From: Odontesthes bonariensis
Lineage: Eukaryota > Chordata > Actinopteri > Atheriniformes > Atherinopsidae
DNA: 64,000 nt
Reading direction: 5' to 3'
NCBI RefSeq assembly: GCF_027942865.1
Contig: NC_134508.1
Span: 35,027,466-35,091,465, forward strand
Below, piece by piece: positions 10,463-60,811 of the stretch. Every line of letters begins with the position of its first letter. Position 1 is the stretch's first letter. Below the pieces are notes generated by a model. It saw only the letters and a program-made list of their open reading frames with translations. It made no database searches and had not been told where the DNA came from. A program made the position numbers and the translations under genes.

Positions 10463-13132
10463 GTGGAAGAGGCCATTGCTAAAACACTTGTACAGGTACA
10501 CAGCTCAGGGAATCTTACTCCCAGTGAGGCAAGAGGAAGAGAAATCACAATAGATAGCTACAGGCATATGTTAGAGGAGGAGATGGGGCAGCAGAATGCT
10601 CTAAATACGCCCTTTAACCTGAGTGAATTGAATAGGGCGTTAAAGAAAGTGGGTAGGTCCACCCCAGGAAGGGATGAGATATGCTACATTATGTTGGAGA
10701 AATTGACTGTAATAATAATCCCTGTAATAATCCCTATTAGGAAGCCTGGGAAAGATGTAAAGATGCCATCAAACTATAGACCTATAGCGCTGACCTCACA
10801 GCTGGGTAAAATAATGGCAAGAATGGTGAATGATAGGTTGGTTTACTGGTTAGAAACGAGAAATATTTTGTACAGCTACCAGAGTGGATTTAGGCAGAGA
10901 AGGGGCACCATGGACCCAGTAGTGGCCTTAGAAGACTCAATAAGGAAAGCCCAAGTTGATAAGGAGACAGTACTGACAGTATTCTTTGATATAGAGAAGG
11001 CCTATGGTATGGTCTGGAGAGAGGGACTCCTAATTAAACTCAGGCAAATGGGTATCAAGGGTAGAATGTTTCAGTGGGTCAAGGATTTCCTATCAGGCAG
11101 GAGTATCACGGTCAAAATTAATGAAGAGTTCAGCAGTGAATATACAGTGGAAAACGGCACTCCGCAAGGAAGCATTATCAGCCCGATATTGTTCCTGATC
11201 ATGATTAATGATGTCTTTAAAGAGGTGCAGGAATCTGTCCATGTTGCTTTGTTTGCAGATGATGGTGCAATGTGGATAAGGGGCAGAAATGTGGATTTCA
11301 TTGTGCGTAAAATGCAGCAGGCAGTAGACCATGTCCAAGCGTGGGCCCTTGAATGGGGATTTAGAATGTTTATTGACAAAACTAAAACCTTGTTTTTTAC
11401 TAGAAAGAACATTCCCATGGGTTTGAAGCTGAAGTTATCAGGCGCAGAACTAGAGAGAGTAAACTGTTTTAAATATCTAGGCCTGTGGTTAGATAAGAGA
11501 TTAACTTGGTCTGTTCGCATGCAAAAAATGATTGAGAAATGTAAAAAGGTACTGAATGCCATGCGCTGTCTGAAAGGGGTGGACTGGGGAGCAAACAGGT
11601 CAGCCTTGAGAACGATATACATCAGCCTTATTAGGTCTGTATTTGACTATGGATGTGTCGTGTGGCTTACAGATCTGCATCTAAGACGCTCCTGGCAAAA
11701 CTGGATGTTATTCAGCATAAAGCCGTAAGAACGCGTTGTGGAGCAATGAAGTCGACTCCTGTTAATGCTATACAGGTAGAGGTGGGGGAAATGCCACTGC
11801 ATATAAGGAGAGATCAGCTGGCCTTAGTCTATTGGGCTAACCTCAGAGGGCAAAGGGAAGGCCACAGCAGTCTATCTGTGTGAACTCACTGCCAGGAGAA
11901 AGATAAACCAGGTAGAAGCTTTGGGTGGGTGGTTCCTCAAAAGGCAGAGGCCTGCAGGCACTTACTCTGTGTGCAGCTGTCACATATTCAGTTGTAGCAC
12001 CATGGCTGTTAAAGGAACCTGTAATAGATTTAGCACTTCTAGAGTTGAAGAAGCAAGAGGAGTTCAGCAAAGAAATGGTTGAGTGCCATATCAGAGCTCA
12101 GTACAAGGATAAACTTGTGTGTTTTACAGACGCTTCAAAGTCACCTGACGGGAAAGTGGGTGTGGCATTTGTAGTACCAGAGCTTAAGATGTGCAAAAAA
12201 GAAAGGCTAAACAATGATCTTGCTGTATACACCGCAGAACTAGTAGCCATCCTCGCTGCTTTGACCTGGATAGAGGGGAATAGACCAAGGAATGTGTGAG
12301 TATGAGTGCTAATTGCCTCAGATTCTGCTTCTGCCCTGATGAGTATTCAGAGTACCATGTCGGAGTCCAGACAGGATATTGTTTTAGAAATTGCACAGAT
12401 GGTAAATGGACTCATAAACTCAGGCACCGATATCAGCTTCCTATGGGTACCAGCACACGTTGGCTTACGAGGGAACGAGTTGGCGGATAAGTACGCAAAG
12501 AAAGCATGTGTGACCCCTGAGGTTACCTTAGAAGTAGCTTATAGCAAGTCAGAGATAAAGTCACTTGTCAAGACAAAGTCCAGGGAGATCTGGCAGAGTG
12601 AGTGGAGTGGTGCAGCTACTGGGAGAAAGTACTTTGCCATCCAAGGGGTGGTTGGTCATGCTAGACCAACAGCAAGACCCACCAAAGAGGAGGACATCAT
12701 ATCTAGGATGAGGTTTGGGCGTTCTGGTCTGAACAGTACGCTATTTGTTTTTAAAAAGCATGTTGATGGAAAGTGTAGTGTATGTGGTGCTACTGAGACC
12801 GTGGAGCATGTAATAGAGCAACGTGTCAGGTTTGACCAGGAGAGGCAGCACCTCATCCTAGGACTAGAGTCAGAAAGTGTGCAATTAAACATTAAAACAA
12901 TACTACAGAAGAACTCAAGTGAGATGTGCTTTAAGTACCTTTTTCACTATCTAGAAGCCACATGACTGATTAGAAGGATATAATACCTTTTTTTAATTAT
13001 TTATTTATTCTTATTTTTTTATATTTAGCTGAGATAGTTTTCGCCCAGACTCACACTCCATTTCAATAGGTGGCGGTAATGCTTCCAAAAGTTGTTTGCC
13101 AACCGCCAACAAAATAGAAGAAGAAGAAGAAG
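10463..13132 (+). mobile_element. LINE (I/Nimb-type), 5'-truncated, with RNase H and 3' end
   Basis: Plus-strand pol remnant. The reverse transcriptase (10463-11728) has NYRPIALTS, QSGFRQRRGT, GTPQGS and FADD (about 11252-11263). A frameshift near 11655 moves to the frame of SASKTLLAKLDVIQ and GEMPLHIRRDQLAL. RNase H follows in pieces (CFTDAS, YTAELVAI, IASDSASAL, WVPAHVGLRGNELADKYA), then a C-terminal CSVCGATETVEHVIEQ zinc-knuckle-like segment ending at about 12965. The 3' UTR has GGTGGCGGTAATGC and TTTGCCAACCGCC and ends in (GAA)n at 13110-13130, a pattern I associate with Nimb LINEs. An internal deletion removes about 30 residues before IPIRKPG, so the copy is dead. Confidence 0.88.
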
Positions 13133-13409
13133 GGCGAGGTGAGACCATAGACATCATATATGATCTCCATGGTAAGAAAAGAGCTGCTGGAGCCACCGGA
13201 GCTTTTACTTACTCACTGGCTCATTAACGTCCTTGTGATAAGTGGTAAGCCCTCAAAGCAAACTAATGTAATATTTTTATCACTTAAGTAGTTGATCAAT
13301 GGCTCCATAGATGAGTCTCACATACATAGTCAACAAGTAATTCACCTAATCTGCAGAAAAAACGTTTATTTGTTTTTTGGACAACATTAAAAAGTAATAC
13401 AGTTGTTTA
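13133..13409 (-). promoter_or_regulatory. dnah8 3' UTR and candidate poly(A) signals
   Basis: This lies between the dnah8 stop codon and the LINE tail. On the minus strand AATAAA occurs at about 13365-13370, and another overlaps the stop region near 13405-13410. The first is the more likely cleavage signal, giving a very short 3' UTR. No other gene is visible here. Confidence 0.45.
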
Positions 13410-52662
<39,253 letters not shown>

Positions 52663-52670
52663 AACGATGT

Positions 52671-53713
52671 CTGGAAGGGAGAATCACCCCTTAAGCCGTA
52701 ATACTCAACGGTTCCCTTTATTCCCTCTGAGAAAACACTATTAGCCACTAATGTTGTTGATTTATCAACTTTTTCCTGTAATTCAGTAAATAAAATGCAT
52801 ACAGTGACATCAACAGTCTCCTCAGTTCCTAAGCGCTGGATGTGCAACATCTGATCCATGTTTCAAACATTTTTAAAAGTAATTCCTTCAAATTCAAAGG
52901 AGCAGGTAATTACAAAAAAATGTTTTTTATTGTGTTTCTATATTATTTAAACTTACTTTGGTGAGGTTCCTGATCAATTTGAGCATGAATAAACGCTAAT
53001 TATTTTTATTTCTAGCTGATAAGGTATGTTAGCTCAACCGTTACGTCTCAGTTTATGTTGTTTGTTCATTCACTTTTTCAAGTTTGATATTCTGCTCTTA
53101 CCGAAACTTTATCATCCGACGTATTTGTAGCTTCCAATGTTCAGCTTTTCTTCTTGTGTCGTTTCTGAGTTTCTGAATTATTGGACCATGGAAATATTTT
53201 TCTCCAGCCGTTGAGAACTGCTACTGATTCCAAACGTTTATTTAACCGTTTTTTTGGTTTTGTTTTTTTTAACTTCCTTTTAAACGTTGAGATGTCACGA
53301 CCGTTGGCGCGTGGATGACGTAGGACTGTTGGATGAGCTAACGTTTTAATAATTAGCTCTCACACTCTGTTTTTAATGGGTTGCTTAAGAATTACAAGTA
53401 TATGTCCAAGATTTTTTTTTTTTCCTGAGCCATTACCCAAATTTTGTTCACAGTAAAGTTTTGTTTTGATTGTCAAGAGCTACCACACGCAGTGTGGTGT
53501 ACAGTAATGGGACAAAAACATTTATTTGAATGTCAGCTGATGAAATTTTTATTGTCACAGTCAAAACAATAAATAGATAAATGTGATGATAAAGAATGAA
53601 TAAAGGGTTGTTTTAAGTTAAAGTTGTAGACAAGAATGACCTCTAGTATCTGTCATTATGGCTGTGAACCTGAAGAACCCTCTGGCTGAAGTCCTTCCAT
53701 TGTCAGTGTAAAG
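52671..53713 (-). promoter_or_regulatory. dnah8 5' flank
   Basis: No gene is recognised. Possible elements are a weak RFX X-box-like GGACCATGGAAAT at about 53183-53195 (RFX factors drive ciliary genes) and TGACGT near 53316. A 66-codon open frame (52659-52859, minus) overlaps exon 1 in another frame. The transcription start is not determined. Confidence 0.3.
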
Positions 53714-54009
53714 CAGGGGTAGGCAATTAGTGGCCCGCCATCAATTATATCTGGCCCGCAAGATGGAATTTTTGAAATATGATTTTTGAAAGATATTTTT
53801 CAAACCTCATGTTTTATCGCCTGTTTCATGAGAGATGCCAGGAGATGCAACATTCAGCCTAATAACAGTGTATCGAAGAAAAAAATGTTTTAAATTAAAA
53901 AAAATGAAATGCATTTATGTAAATCCACAATAGAAAAACATGGCCATGGCCCGTAATACCATTGTCAGAAAAAAATTGGCCCAGGTCCAAACTTAATTGC
54001 CGACCCCTG
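53714..54009. mobile_element. hAT MITE, 296 bp
   Basis: Ends CAGGGGTAGGCAA and TTGCCGACCCCTG are inverted repeats, flanked by the perfect 8-bp duplication GTGTAAAG (53706-53713 and 54010-54017). Confidence 0.92.
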
Positions 54010-54017
54010 GTGTAAAG

Positions 54018-56089
54018 TGTGTGTATTTATTGGACGGGGGGGGGGGGGGGGGGGGCGCAACTAGTGCATAGCCTTTGAGGACAAAGAGATACATATTTCT
54101 AGGTACCAAACTCGACAAAATGTCTTCCGTCACAATTTGACCTTCTCCTTACACAGGCCTGTGACAGGCCAAGTTTTAAGAGGTATTATCAAATCCCACA
54201 TAGCCTGTCCCTTATTCTTGAATGGATAGACTCTATGGTTTAGCGCAACTGCTCTGCAGAAAAATCAACAACAACTTTGTAGTCTTGTTTCAAAATAGAC
54301 ATAAGAATCAGCACCCTCAAAGCAGCGTTCCCAGAGCCTTCATACTCTTAAGGCTGTTCAAGGGCACACAGCCTCGTGTCTTTTGGTCATATTCCCATCC
54401 ACACAACCAGCAACCTCAAACTGAAAGTTATTTTGATGTGAAAAATAATTCTAAAATCAATCTTTAATGAGCTTTCGGTCTTGATAAAAATGATGGTGCA
54501 CTTGCACTCAGTGTACATTGAAAGATAGCCCATATTAAAGCTTTGTGTGTTGTTTCATTCACTTGAGGATTTACTAAGTTGATTCAGTGTCACAAAAGGT
54601 TGTGTGTAACTGTTGTTGGAATCTATGGCCAGGAGGGGGGAGCAGAGAGCAGAAAAGCAAGACTGAGATATACAAGGAACTGACTCTGGAAGACAAGAAG
54701 AACATGAAAACAAAAACAAATAAGCATAAAACAAAGACAAACTTAACAAAACCTAACACAGAACTTGCTTGTTTGCTTGGGCACATCTATTCAAATAGTT
54801 GAGTCATTCTGCTGAGTGTATTTATACAGTGGCAGTATACAAAAATGAATTTCTAATTTTCAGTGAGTATGACTCTCAGTGACTATTGTGTTGCCTGCAA
54901 TATGAGGAGAGAGAGCCTACAAATACTGAATAATTCATCATTCTATTACTAACTCGGTCGGCCCCTGAGTTAATTATCTGCTGTTTGATAGCTCCCTCGA
55001 TACCTTGCTCACAGCATTAGTAGGAACAAAGAATCGTTCCAGTAACACTGTTAATCCATGAAAGACATGTCACGGGCTGACAGCCAGTCACTCTAATGTG
55101 TGAGATTAATGTTGAAGCAAAGGTAACATTGAACTCAAACACTGCCCTGCTGATCTGGAACACAGCCTCCAAGCGATGCTTGCACAGAATCATGGGCCAG
55201 ATGTGATAATATGCTTTTCTTTTCCATAAAGTATCATTTTTCTTCACTAAAGATGCACAGTGTGCAGATCAGTGGAAGCTTTAAAGGTGATTCACTATCA
55301 CAAATCAATTCAAACCAAGCTATTCACACTCCTGCATGACTTTCTTTCTTTCTTTTGACCAGATATTTTACGGAGAGAAATATCTTAAACAAAAACAACA
55401 GACAAGTACATTTTGAATGTCTTTTACCAGATCAGACTAAACAAAAAAATTCTATGTAGCTTTAACTAACACAGAGAATGCAGAACCTTTTCATGTCTAA
55501 AACTGTTTGAAATCATATCAAAAACTTGCTTTTTCTCACTTTAGTAAATGTTGAGCACTATGTTTAACACTTTTTTTCATGTCTTATGTAGATCCTGGTT
55601 GTAAATAGAACACATTATGTATATCAGGTTTTAAATTGCTCAGATATGAATAGCTTAGAAAGCCTGACATGCAGTTTATAGAAATTTCAGTGTCTGAGGA
55701 AGCAAACAGACAATAGGTTACCGAGGTTGAGTTAACAGGTAATCAACATTGTCTAAAATGGCTCTTCTAACTTTGCGCAAATGTTTAAACAGAGCTGTCA
55801 TAAAGTGATGAAAGACACAGCTTCCCATAACAGTTTAGTTGTCTTTTTATTACTCTGGTTATTCAATAATCAATTGCTTGCGTGCACTGCATGTGTGCTC
55901 AGAATTGTTTGGGAATGAAAATATCTGAAAAACGCGCAGGCATGAAGGCCCTTGTGAAAAACTCTTTGCTGAAGTTCTATGTTTACTGTTGAACCGTGGA
56001 TTAGATCAGTAACAAAGGGACATTTTAGGAAGTCCCACGTCAAAGCAAACGTTACTAAAGGGTGGGGGCTGTTTTCATTTAGCCATAAA
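54018..56089. other. Intergenic, no gene recognised
   Basis: A run of about 20 G starts near 54037. Otherwise the DNA is AT-rich with scattered stops in all frames and only short, unconvincing open frames. I see no conserved coding sequence or RNA gene. Confidence 0.6.
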
Positions 56090-56101
56090 GGATGTTTCAC
56101 A

Positions 56102-56462
56102 GGTGTGGTGGTTAGCACCGTTGCCTCACAGCAAGAAGGTTTCAGGTTCAACTCCCAGCTGGGGCCTTTCTGTGTGGAGTTTGCATGTTCTCCCCGTGTA
56201 AGCGTGGGTTCTCTCCGGGTACTCTGGCTTCCTCCCACTGTCCAAAAACATGCATGTTAGGTTAATTGGTGTCTCTAAAATTGTCCTTAGGAGTGAGTGT
56301 GAGCGTGTATGGTTGTTTGTCTCATTTGTCTCTGTGTGGCACTGTGATGGACTGGCGGCCTGTCCAGGGTGTACCCCGCCTCTCGCCCATTGACCGCTGG
56401 GATAGGCTCCAGCCCCCCCGCGACCCGACCGACGGATTCAGCGGTATAGAAAATGGATGGAT
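56102..56462 (+). mobile_element. tRNA-derived SINE with RTE-like tail
   Basis: The head has A box GTGGTTAGCACCGTTGCCTC and B box GGTTCAACTCC. The tail has GATGGACTGGCGGCCTGTCC and GGGATAGGCTCCAGC and ends in GGATGGATGGATG, as in fish RTE (Rex3-type) LINEs. The flanks share GGATGTTTCACA (56090-56101 and 56463-56474), the target-site duplication. Confidence 0.9.
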
Positions 56463-56932
56463 GGATGTTTCACACTATATTGAATGTTATTAGTTTAATT
56501 TGTCTATATTCATGTCACTACTCGCAATTTGGTATCATGACAAGGTGTGAAATCTTCAAATAAATATAATCCATTTATTGTGTCAACAGACAAATTTTGC
56601 TGCTTTTTCTTTATGTGCTACAGCACATGAAAATAACTGTCAACGCATTGTCACAGCCTTGGTGTAATTGTGACATATGGACTGTTGCATCACATATGTA
56701 AGGACAATGTGCTCATTGAGAAATTGAGAAATTTCAGTCTTTCCTTGCATTTTCCCCCACTGTTTCATCTCCTTTTTACACATTACAAACTTCTTGGTAC
56801 TGAAAATGATGTGATTAAGGTTGGGTGTTAAAAATGACTTGACCAAGCTGAGGTTATAAAAACAGGATGACAAGAGCCAAGAGCTCTCCTCACACCACTC
56901 CAGTTTTAGTCACTCCTAACATTTGTCATGTT

Positions 56933-57214
56933 TGTTGGCCTTACAAGGCGAGGAGGGGCCTTGTCTTAGGATTCCTACATTAAAAACATTGCGAGTAAAA
57001 GAAATAAAAGTTTGCTTGAACACATGCAGACCCTGTGTTACAAACTGAACTGCTACCTGGAGACAAAGACCAAAATGAACAGGCACCAACACAGGTTTGG
57101 GTGAAAATGAACAGAGAGAGTTAGTAAGTAAAGTCACATGACCTGGCCTCAATCAAGGTTGTCAATTGAGAGCACACTCAGATAGTTAAGGCCCTCAACA
57201 AGCATCAATCAACA
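56933..57214 (-). mobile_element. copia 3' LTR
   Basis: On the minus strand it starts TGTTGATTGATGC right after a purine tract (AAGTGGGGG) and ends GGCCAACA, giving TG...CA ends. It lies just downstream of the copia RNase H. The partner 5' LTR is not in the window. Confidence 0.65.
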
Positions 57215-57290
57215 CCCCCACTTGTTCTCACATTTACAACAAGAAAAACAAAAACATTGCAAAGAGCAAAATCACATTTTGGTTCGGCAA

Positions 57291-57736
57291 TCACCTAAAT
57301 AGAAACCTAGAAAAGGCAAGAAGCTTCCCTTTTGTAGCTGGTTTTGTCATTTGGTCAGCAACCATTTGATCTGTTGGGCAATACTCCAAAAACACATCAC
57401 CATTTTTTACAGTAGATCTTACAAAATGATATTTGATGTCAATGTGTTTGCATCTCTGTCGGCTAAAGGGATTCTTTGCCAATGCAATTGCCCCCTGGTC
57501 ATCTTCATAAATTACAGGTACATCATAATGAGAGTCAAGATGTTTAAGCATTTGAGACAGGTACAAACATTCTTGTGTAGTGACAGCTAACGCCATGTAC
57601 TCAGCCTCACATGTTGACAGTGCTACAGTTGGCTGCTTTTTGGTCTTCCAAGAAATCAGAGGACCATTCTTACATAGGCTAACACAATAACCAGATGTAC
57701 TACGTCGGTCAGTTGCATCTCCTGCCCAATCCGAGT
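57291..57736 (-). pseudogene. Ty1/copia RNase H, C-terminal part
   Basis: Minus-strand frame: GDATDRRSTSGYCVSL, LISWKTKKQPTVALSTCEAE, YMALAVTTQECLYL, then KHIDIKYHFVRSTVKNGDVF and the pol end at 57291. The DDE-type RNase H residues (STCEAEY, KHIDIKYH) are readable. It is separated from its N-terminal half by an inserted transposon. Confidence 0.9.
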
Positions 57737-58200
57737 TACCCAGGCTCCGCCCTCGCAGTGACGCAACACCTTCGGCTCTCCTACACTTACTCAGGCAAAC
57801 TGCTCATTCAGGTGGATTCGAGTTCCCGAAAAAATGGGAACTCCACCCACTTTGTCGGGAAGCAATCGACTTTGAGCAGCGCCAACGGCCCAGGGTAGAG
57901 GCGTGTTCAAGGTAGTGACGTGATTGAACTGCCACTCAACCCATGGATTGTACACGGAAGCGCTTCATTCAATATCAACATGGAGCAGCGTCAAGCTTTT
58001 GACACTGCTGTAGATGCTGTAAGAAAAGTGTTCGACGGGAGATTCTCGTTAAAAATCGAGCAAAGAACAGCCCTTGAATCATTTCTTGACAGGAAAGACG
58101 TTTTCGCCTTGCTCCCTACTGGCTTTGGTAAGAGTTTAATCTACCAGTTAGCCCCGCTGGTAGTTAAATCATACGTCAGAGGAAAGAGTGGTGTAATTGA

Positions 58201-58364
58201 CTTAAGCTTAGGCACAGCCTTTTCTGGCCACAACCAGTAGCAACCCGAGGGAGGCGGGTTGACCAGGCCATTTCGAATCGTATTCGTTATGGTCTTGGTC
58301 AGACCAGAATCTCGAAGAGATTTGAAAGTCTATGTTAATCAGGCTAAATCCGAGTCACTATAAG
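58201..58364. repeat. 164-bp direct repeat, copy 1
   Basis: This segment recurs at 58744-58907 with one mismatch found by eye. It starts CTTAAGCTTAGGCACAG and includes the last part of the helicase transposon plus the copia flank AATCCGAGTCACTATAAG. Copy 2 joins intact copia sequence; copy 1 joins the MITE. Confidence 0.92.
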
Positions 58365-58747
58365 GCTACGGCTACACGAAAACGAAACGAGGTTTTTTTT
58401 GAAAACGGGTACGAAAATTCTTGCGACCACACGGAAACGCGCTGCTGTCCAGACGAGAACGATGAAACGATGCAGTACACACGCCGCTGTGTCACGCCAC
58501 GCTGTGAGACAATAGAGAAGTGTTAAAATTGGCTCCCAGCGTCAACGTGTGACTGACGCAAAAACGTTTTAGCTGTAACAATGGAAACGAAACGAGGCCG
58601 TTTTCAAACTTTCCCACTCTGGAACCCGTTTTCAAAAACTATCGTTTTGGGGTAGTGGGAACGCCGGCTCCGTGTGGCCGCGACAGCGAAACGATAAGAA
58701 AAAGTATCGTTTACAGTGAAAAACGTTTTCGTGTAGCCGCAGCCTTA
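58361..58747. mobile_element. MITE between the two direct repeats
   Basis: Ends TAAGGCTACGGCTACACG and, inverted, TAAGGCTGCGGCTACACG continue as GAAAACG, giving terminal repeats of about 24 bp. No coding capacity. Confidence 0.85.
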
Positions 58748-58907
58748 AGCTTAGGCACAGCCTTTTCTGGCAACAACCAGTAGCAACCCGAGGGAGGCGG
58801 GTTGACCAGGCCATTTCGAATCGTATTCGTTATGGTCTTGGTCAGACCAGAATCTCGAAGAGATTTGAAAGTCTATGTTAATCAGGCTAAATCCGAGTCA
58901 CTATAAG
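58744..58907. repeat. 164-bp direct repeat, copy 2
   Basis: Partner of 58201-58364, offset 543 bases. It runs from CTTAAGCTTAGG to CACTATAAG and continues into copia coding sequence. Confidence 0.92.
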
Positions 58908-59150
58908 CCACCAACTGTAACCCATCATCACATTTCCTGTAACACAGCATCTTGTCAATTGTGCCTTTCAGATATTTCAGTACATGTTTTACAGTCGTCC
59001 ACTGCTCTTCTGTTGGCGCACTGAAATATTGTGAAAGTTTACTTACGACACAACTCAAATCTGGTCTAGTGCATGAACTAAGATAGATTAGGCTACCCAC
59101 TGCTTCTCTGTATTTCCTGAGGTCACTCATCTTTTCATCGTCATCAACTC
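58899..59150 (-). pseudogene. Ty1/copia reverse transcriptase/RNase H junction fragment
   Basis: Minus-strand frame MSDLRKYREAVGSLIYLSSC, TRPDLSCVVSKLSQY, HVLKYLKGTIDKMLCYRK and QLVAYSDSDLA is the copia RT end and the start of RNase H. It continues at 57736 after the inserted transposon. Copia similarity stops abruptly near 59150, so the 5' part is missing. Confidence 0.9.
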
Positions 59151-60202
59151 ATTAAGAATGATCTTAAATTCTAAATGACAAAACAGTAACATACAAACTA
59201 TCAACACAAAATTAAATGAGCCTTGAAAATTCACTAAACATGAGCCCTTTTAAACAGCCAGTCATGTACTGCCCTAAGGGGTTAAACACATTAACTGGGT
59301 GGGTCAAACTATGAGTGCCCCCTATTATTTGGTGAAGAAGGCCTACATTCAATCCCACAGGGTGGATGAAGGCTCTGCCAGCCAGACTCATTCATTTTTT
59401 TGGTCAGAGTTCAAACTGGTTAAAATGGGTTTTAACCAGTAAAACTTTAATCAAGTGACATACTTTAGTCAGCCTCCTTCAGATATGTTCTACAACAACT
59501 TTTGAAACATCGATACGCGTAACCTGCATGAAGATGTAATGTTGAGATAACCTGTTAAACCCTAAAGTGAGCATCATTTCCTTAGAGAACTCTTTAGTGC
59601 TGCTGGGATTATCCCCCCTGCAGATTGTCGATGGGCCTTGTCCGAACAGAGTAAGCAGGGCAGGGCCTTTGTTAGAGCCTTTCAGACAGAGATACCCCTC
59701 CCCGATTCCCCCTGATCCCGAGGCGAGATTGGTCGGGTATCCGTAATTGAGTCATCTGACTCGGTCGGACCTTGCCTTCCACAGCTGAGTAAACCAGCAC
59801 AAAGAGACTCTGGCTACTTTCCAGGTTAAGTGTGCCGCGTGTGTGCACAATTCCAGCACATTAGCCCCATGCTGTTAAGATGCAAAACACTTTTACTTGA
59901 CCTCTGAGATGCCCGTGGCTTCTTTCTGTTAGCCTCATTCAGACAGAGCTAAGCCCATAAGAGACAAAATGCTGCTAAAGATGAGTTGAACCAAAAAGCA
60001 TGGAGATTGAGAGACTGGAGAGACTGCAGCACCAGCAGAGGAATGATAGATTCTTCTTCTGATCTATAAATACCACAGTTAAATAGTTCTGGAAAGCTTG
60101 CGGACTTCCACCATGTTTCAATCAAAGCAGTCTCTCCGGCATCAATCTCAGGTGTACTCACACAGAAAAAAATTGAATTGAATTGAATTGAATAACTTTA
60201 CA
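59151..60202. other. Intergenic, no gene recognised
   Basis: No coding sequence or transposon end could be recognised. An (AATTG)n microsatellite lies at about 60170-60195, immediately before the TTAA MITE. The same pentamer occurs at the LINE tail near 63106. Confidence 0.55.
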
Positions 60203-60811
60203 TTAAAGCTGCAGTCTGCAGGATTTCTTGTTGTCATACGTAAAGTCCTACTTTTTGGCATTTTAAGAGTTTATATGATCTATCAGAACGCTTGAAGTTG
60301 AAAACGGTGACCTCCGTAGTCGCAAAATGCAAGAAATGCTTATTTTTTAACCGAAAAATAAAAAGTTATTCAACTTTCTGTCCCGCCCCTTCAAAACACA
60401 TGAGAACTCGTGCACGTAGACGTGCATGCCAGATGCGCCTACACGACTCCTCATTCATCAACTCACCTGTCATTTGCGATCATGGAAGACACAGTAAGTA
60501 GACTAGCCCGTAATGAAGTTCAATAGTCCAGGTAAATAAGCGTGGGGACGAGCCTACCTTGTATCGCGCGTGCACAATCGGTGATTGACAGGCAGCAGAG
60601 CCCAGCTCGTAAACCTGATTGGTTACCTTTTACCGGTCCGGTCTGCAATTTTGTAAACAAACCTGCTGGCTTTGGAGGGACCTAGCGGGACATATAGGGG
60701 ACCTAGAGAACTCATTTTTTTTTGTATTGGGGTATTTAATGTACTACTTTCAGAATCCCCGGACAGTTCCAGGCATTATGCTTGAAAAAGAGTTGCAGAC
60801 TGCAGCTTTAA
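60203..60811. mobile_element. TTAA-flanked MITE (family A), 0.6 kb
   Basis: TTAA AGCTGCAGTCTGCAGG at the left and GCAGACTGCAGCT TTAA at the right. Same termini as the copy at 14909-15331. The interior is different enough to suggest an older or longer subfamily member. Confidence 0.85.

Larger units (their letters stand above)
57737..58889 (+). mobile_element. DNA transposon carrying a RecQ-like helicase fragment
   Basis: Inserted in copia pol, with AATCCGAGT on both sides (57728-57736 and 58890-58898). Ends are TACCCAGGCT and AATCAGGCTA (weak inverted match). A plus-strand frame starts MEQRQAFDTAVDAVRKVF and contains DVFALLPTGFGKSLIYQLAP, a RecQ-type motif I with Walker A, then breaks off. 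Several fish DNA transposons carry such helicases; I cannot name the superfamily. A MITE and a 164-bp duplication lie inside. Confidence 0.65.

Noticed and set aside
54222..54802. Short open frames (54222-54467, 54587-54802) as genes
   Set aside because: Low complexity, no splice or start context, and no recognisable domain.
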